A stretch of DNA of 8,031 nucleotides from JBMNKL01 sp050261495 (GTDB lineage Bacteria; Bacillota; Clostridia; Acetivibrionales; DTU013), in contig JBLNDI010000059.1 in NCBI GenBank assembly GCA_050261495.1, forward strand, positions 1 to 8,031. The letters are read 5' to 3'. The notes under the pieces were generated by a model. It had not been told where the DNA came from. It saw nothing but the letters and a program-made list of their open reading frames with translations, and did not search any database. Shown here in pieces: positions 5,611 through 8,031 of this stretch; positions within the stretch are counted from its first letter, which is position 1; every line of letters starts with the position of its first letter. Position numbers and translations under genes: made by a program.

Positions 5611-6300
5611 TTGTCACGAATTAACATAGCTATTGACGGACCGGCAGGTTCAGGTAAAAGCACGGCTGCGAAGAACATTTCAAGATCTTTGGGTATAATT
5701 TACCTGGATACCGGGGCAATGTACAGGGCGGTAGCCCTGAAGGCAGTCCGTTCGGGTATTGATACAAAGGACGAAGAAAACCTTTCTTCGCTCGTAAAAA
5801 ATATAGATATCCGTGTTGAATACAAAGAAAACGAACAGAGAATATTTCTAGACGGGGAAGACGTAACCTGCCTGATAAGAACACCGGAGATTTCCATGGG
5901 AGCTTCGAATGTCTCGGCCTTTCCGGCAGTCAGGTTGAAAATGGTTGAATTGCAAAGGAAAATAGCCGACGAACATGACGTGGTCATGGACGGAAGAGAT
6001 ATAGGGACTTTTGTTCTTCCCGACGCGAAATACAAGTTTTATCTTACGGCATCCATTGAAGAGAGGGCAAGGAGAAGATACGAGGAATTAAAGGCAAAAG
6101 GAGAATCCGGCATAACGCTTGACTATGTCAAAAATGATATTGCCCTCCGGGATAAGAACGACAGCTCAAGAGCCTTCGCGCCCTTATACAAGGCGCCGGA
6201 TGCTCTTGAAATCGATACTACCTGCCTTAATCCTCAGGAAGTTGCAGAAAAAATACTGTCATATATAGACTTAAAACGGACAAATGGTGCTTCGAAATGA
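5611..6300 (+). CDS. cmk: Cytidylate kinase
   Basis: Phosphorylates CMP and dCMP with ATP in the cytoplasm. The 229-residue protein matches the usual length. IAIDGPAGSGKST (6-18) is the P-loop; YLDTGAMYRAVALKA (31-45) and MGASNVSAFPAVR (96-108) are CMP-binding regions; VMDGRDIGTFVLPDAKYKFY (125-144) contains the family R-D pair. ALRDKNDSSRAFAPL (178-192) carries the lid arginine and the family DxxDSSR pattern. The start is TTG at 5611 with GGAGG at 5598-5602, 8 nt upstream and overlapping the 3' end of aroH. The stop TGA overlaps the plsC start as ATGA, suggesting coupled translation. Confidence 0.96.
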   Translation: MSRINIAIDGPAGSGKSTAAKNISRSLGIIYLDTGAMYRAVALKAVRSGIDTKDEENLSSLVKNIDIRVEYKENEQRIFLDGEDVTCLIRTPEISMGASNVSAFPAVRLKMVELQRKIADEHDVVMDGRDIGTFVLPDAKYKFYLTASIEERARRRYEELKAKGESGITLDYVKNDIALRDKNDSSRAFAPLYKAPDALEIDTTCLNPQEVAEKILSYIDLKRTNGASK

Positions 6301-6884
6301 GAGCTTTTTTGAAGTTTATCACGAAAATTGCATTTAAGCTGTTTTTCAGGGTGGATATAGTCAACATCAACCAGGTACCGAAGGAAGGTCCCGCCCTTCT
6401 ATGCGCCAACCACAACACTATCCTGGATATGTTTTTCCTGGGATACAAGCTCGACAGGTGGATATACTGGATGGCAAAGGAAGAGCTTTTCAAAAACCCT
6501 GTCATGGCTTATGTTCTAAAAAAGCTCGGTGCGTTTCCCGTTAAACGCGGAACGGGAGATGTAAGCTCGATAAAAACGGCTTTCAAGCTTTTGAAAGAAA
6601 ATAAAATAGTCGGAATATTTCCGCATGGCACAAGGATTGGGCAAGCAAGGCTGAAAACAGCGAGGGTAAAGCCGGGCGCCGCGATGATAGCGGCAAATTC
6701 GGGCGTTCCGGTAATACCGGCCGCCGTTTGCGGAAACTATGGACTTTTTGGTAAAATGAAAGTAATTTACGGCGAACCGTTCTTGGTAAAACCTCGGGAC
6801 AAAAAGCTGACAAAAGAGGAACTGGCTGAAATCAGCAGGGAAATAATAAACAGGGTCCGCTCCCTCGCGGAGGTAGGGTCGTGA
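6297..6884 (+). CDS. plsC: 1-acyl-sn-glycerol-3-phosphate acyltransferase
   Basis: Adds the second acyl chain to lysophosphatidic acid, making phosphatidic acid at the inner face of the membrane. The 195-residue length fits short bacterial PlsC proteins. Motif I is NHNTILD (38-44), the catalytic H-x4-D; motif II is AFPVKRG (79-85), which holds the phosphate-binding arginine; motif IV is GVPVIPAAV (136-144). Motif III reads FPHGTR (108-113) where the family consensus is FPEGTR, so the glutamate is histidine here. The moderately hydrophobic N-terminus (3-18) may be a membrane-associating helix. ATG overlaps the cmk stop and has no clear ribosome binding site, so translation probably depends on coupling to cmk. 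The family is secure; whether the changed motif III affects the acceptor is unknown. Confidence 0.93.
   Translation: MRAFLKFITKIAFKLFFRVDIVNINQVPKEGPALLCANHNTILDMFFLGYKLDRWIYWMAKEELFKNPVMAYVLKKLGAFPVKRGTGDVSSIKTAFKLLKENKIVGIFPHGTRIGQARLKTARVKPGAAMIAANSGVPVIPAAVCGNYGLFGKMKVIYGEPFLVKPRDKKLTKEELAEISREIINRVRSLAEVGS
6869..6873 (+). promoter_or_regulatory. Ribosome binding site for the ispH-S1 fusion
   Basis: GGAGG, 7 nt before GTG at 6881, inside the last codons of plsC. It fixes the GTG start, which reads straight into the canonical IspH N-terminus. Confidence 0.8.
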
Positions 6885-8031
6885 AAATTATTCTTGCTAA
6901 TAACGCGGGTTTTTGCTTCGGTGTGAACAGCGCGCTCAAAATAGCATATGGCTTGCAGAACAGCGGAGGCGGAAAAGTTTATACGCTTGGATCCTTGATT
7001 CACAACGAGTTTGTTGTCAATGACCTCAGGGAAAAAGGCATAGAAGTGATCTCAAGCATAAACGACGCACCTGAAAACAGTAAGGTAATCATAAGGGCGC
7101 ACGGCGAAAAACCCGAAACATATGAAGAAGCAAAGCGGCGCAACGTGGAGATAATAGACGCGACCTGCCCGTACGTGAAAAAAATACACAAACTAGTATC
7201 GGACAAGCACCAGGAAGGACACGTCGTGGTTATTGCCGGCGACAGGAATCATCCCGAGGTGAAAGGTATTAACGGCTGGTGCCACGGTTCGGCATTAATA
7301 GCGGATTCCCCGGAGGATGTGGATGAATTTCCCCAGATAGACGGAACATGCTGCCTTGTGGCTCAAACAACAATAACCAGGGATAAATATGAGCGCATAT
7401 ATGATAAATTAAAAGAAAAATGCAAAAACATCATAAAATTTGATACAATATGTAATGCGACAATTTCCAGGCAGGAAGAAGCCGGGGAAATTGCCCGGAA
7501 AGCAGATGTAATGCTCGTATTGGGAAGCAGGACGAGTTCGAATACCAGGAAACTTTACGAGGTTAGCAAGAAATACTGCAACGAGACATATTTAATCGAG
7601 ACATGCGACGATTTGCCTTCGCTGGACGCTGAGAAAATAAACATACTGGGCATAACAGCGGGAGCATCTACGCCGGAGCATATAATTGAGGAGGTTATTA
7701 AAAAAATGGAGGAATTAAATAAAAAGGAGAACGAGATCAGCTTTGAGGAAGCCTTTGAAAGATCAATGGTGACCCTCAGAAACGGAGATATCGTAAAGGG
7801 CAGGATAATCGGATACAACAACACGGAGGTCTTTATTGATCTTGGCTACAAGTCCGATGGAATAATACCGGTTGACGAGTATACGGATGATCCTGATTTC
7901 AAGCCCGGAGAGAATATTAAGATCGGTGAAGAAATTGAGGTGTTCGTAGTAAAGGTTAACGACGGCGAAGGAAATGTCCTTTTGTCAAAAAAGAAGATCG
8001 ATTCGATGAGAGGTTTCGATAACCTTTGGAA
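6881..8031 (+). CDS. ispH: 4-hydroxy-3-methylbut-2-enyl diphosphate reductase fused to ribosomal protein S1 domains, 3' end missing
   Basis: The frame is open from GTG at 6881 to the window edge (383 codons) and overlaps the plsC stop as GTGA. Residues 1-280 are IspH, the [4Fe-4S] enzyme that reduces HMBPP to IPP and DMAPP, the last step of the MEP pathway. Cluster ligands are C12 (GFCFGV), C96 (DATCPYV) and C191 (ICNAT). Substrate-site residues H41, H74, H124 and E126 (RNHPEVKGI), plus S219/N221 (SSNT) and S263 (GAST), are all present. A charged linker (about 278-298) leads into an S1 RNA-binding domain, LRNGDIVKGRIIGYNNTEVF (299-318) continuing to VLLSKKK near 372. More S1 repeats probably follow beyond the window. 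IspH-RpsA fusions are known in Clostridia. The fused part may supply S1-like function in translation, but that is inferred. Confidence 0.95.
   Translation, partial: MKIILANNAGFCFGVNSALKIAYGLQNSGGGKVYTLGSLIHNEFVVNDLREKGIEVISSINDAPENSKVIIRAHGEKPETYEEAKRRNVEIIDATCPYVKKIHKLVSDKHQEGHVVVIAGDRNHPEVKGINGWCHGSALIADSPEDVDEFPQIDGTCCLVAQTTITRDKYERIYDKLKEKCKNIIKFDTICNATISRQEEAGEIARKADVMLVLGSRTSSNTRKLYEVSKKYCNETYLIETCDDLPSLDAEKINILGITAGASTPEHIIEEVIKKMEELNKKENEISFEEAFERSMVTLRNGDIVKGRIIGYNNTEVFIDLGYKSDGIIPVDEYTDDPDFKPGENIKIGEEIEVFVVKVNDGEGNVLLSKKKIDSMRGFDNLW

Noticed and set aside
4968..5678. Long minus-strand open frame opposite the HutP-family and aroH genes
   Set aside because: It crosses two well-supported plus-strand genes and their junctions and has low-complexity, serine-rich shadow composition.

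Overview
The window looks like chromosome from an anaerobic Clostridia-type Firmicute of moderate G+C. The evidence is an IspH protein continuing in frame into an S1 (RpsA-like) domain, a layout known mainly from Clostridia; GGAGG ribosome binding sites; frequent TTG and GTG starts; and an AroH-type chorismate mutase next to cmk. I cannot place it to genus. No tRNA, rRNA, CRISPR array, insertion sequence or prophage was seen.

Layout. (1) 1-1043: the 3' part of a biotin-dependent carboxyltransferase (OadA/PycB type) that ends without a biotin-carrier domain. (2) 1081-1719, minus strand: an uncharacterised 212-residue protein converging on the first gene. It has an acidic N-terminal motif like those of RNase H-fold nucleases and a C-terminal Cx2C...Hx2C zinc-binding pattern. 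The two genes share a long hairpin that lies partly inside the second gene's coding end. (3) 1720-1955: a divergent intergenic region with a candidate promoter in each direction. (4) 1956-4078: a MurR/RpiR regulator overlapping by 4 bp a YhiN/HI0933-family flavoprotein. (5) 4180-4692: an unrecognised protein with one N-terminal membrane segment or signal peptide. (6) 4773 to the right edge: a tight run of a HutP-family protein, chorismate mutase (aroH), cytidylate kinase (cmk), 1-acylglycerol-3-phosphate acyltransferase (plsC) and the IspH-S1 fusion, which runs off the window.

The last group looks like one housekeeping operon. Junctions are 22 nt (HutP/aroH), 3 nt (aroH/cmk) and 4-nt overlaps (cmk/plsC, plsC/ispH). 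It joins aromatic amino acid synthesis, CMP/dCMP phosphorylation, phospholipid synthesis, MEP-pathway isoprenoid synthesis and translation. A candidate sigma-A promoter precedes it, with its -10 box inside a 21-bp perfect palindrome.

Most of the window is ordinary core genome. The parts most worth a second look are the minus-strand protein with a possible nuclease fold and zinc knuckle, the HutP-family protein in a non-hut operon, and the palindrome over that operon's promoter. I see no convincing sign of a new multi-gene system.
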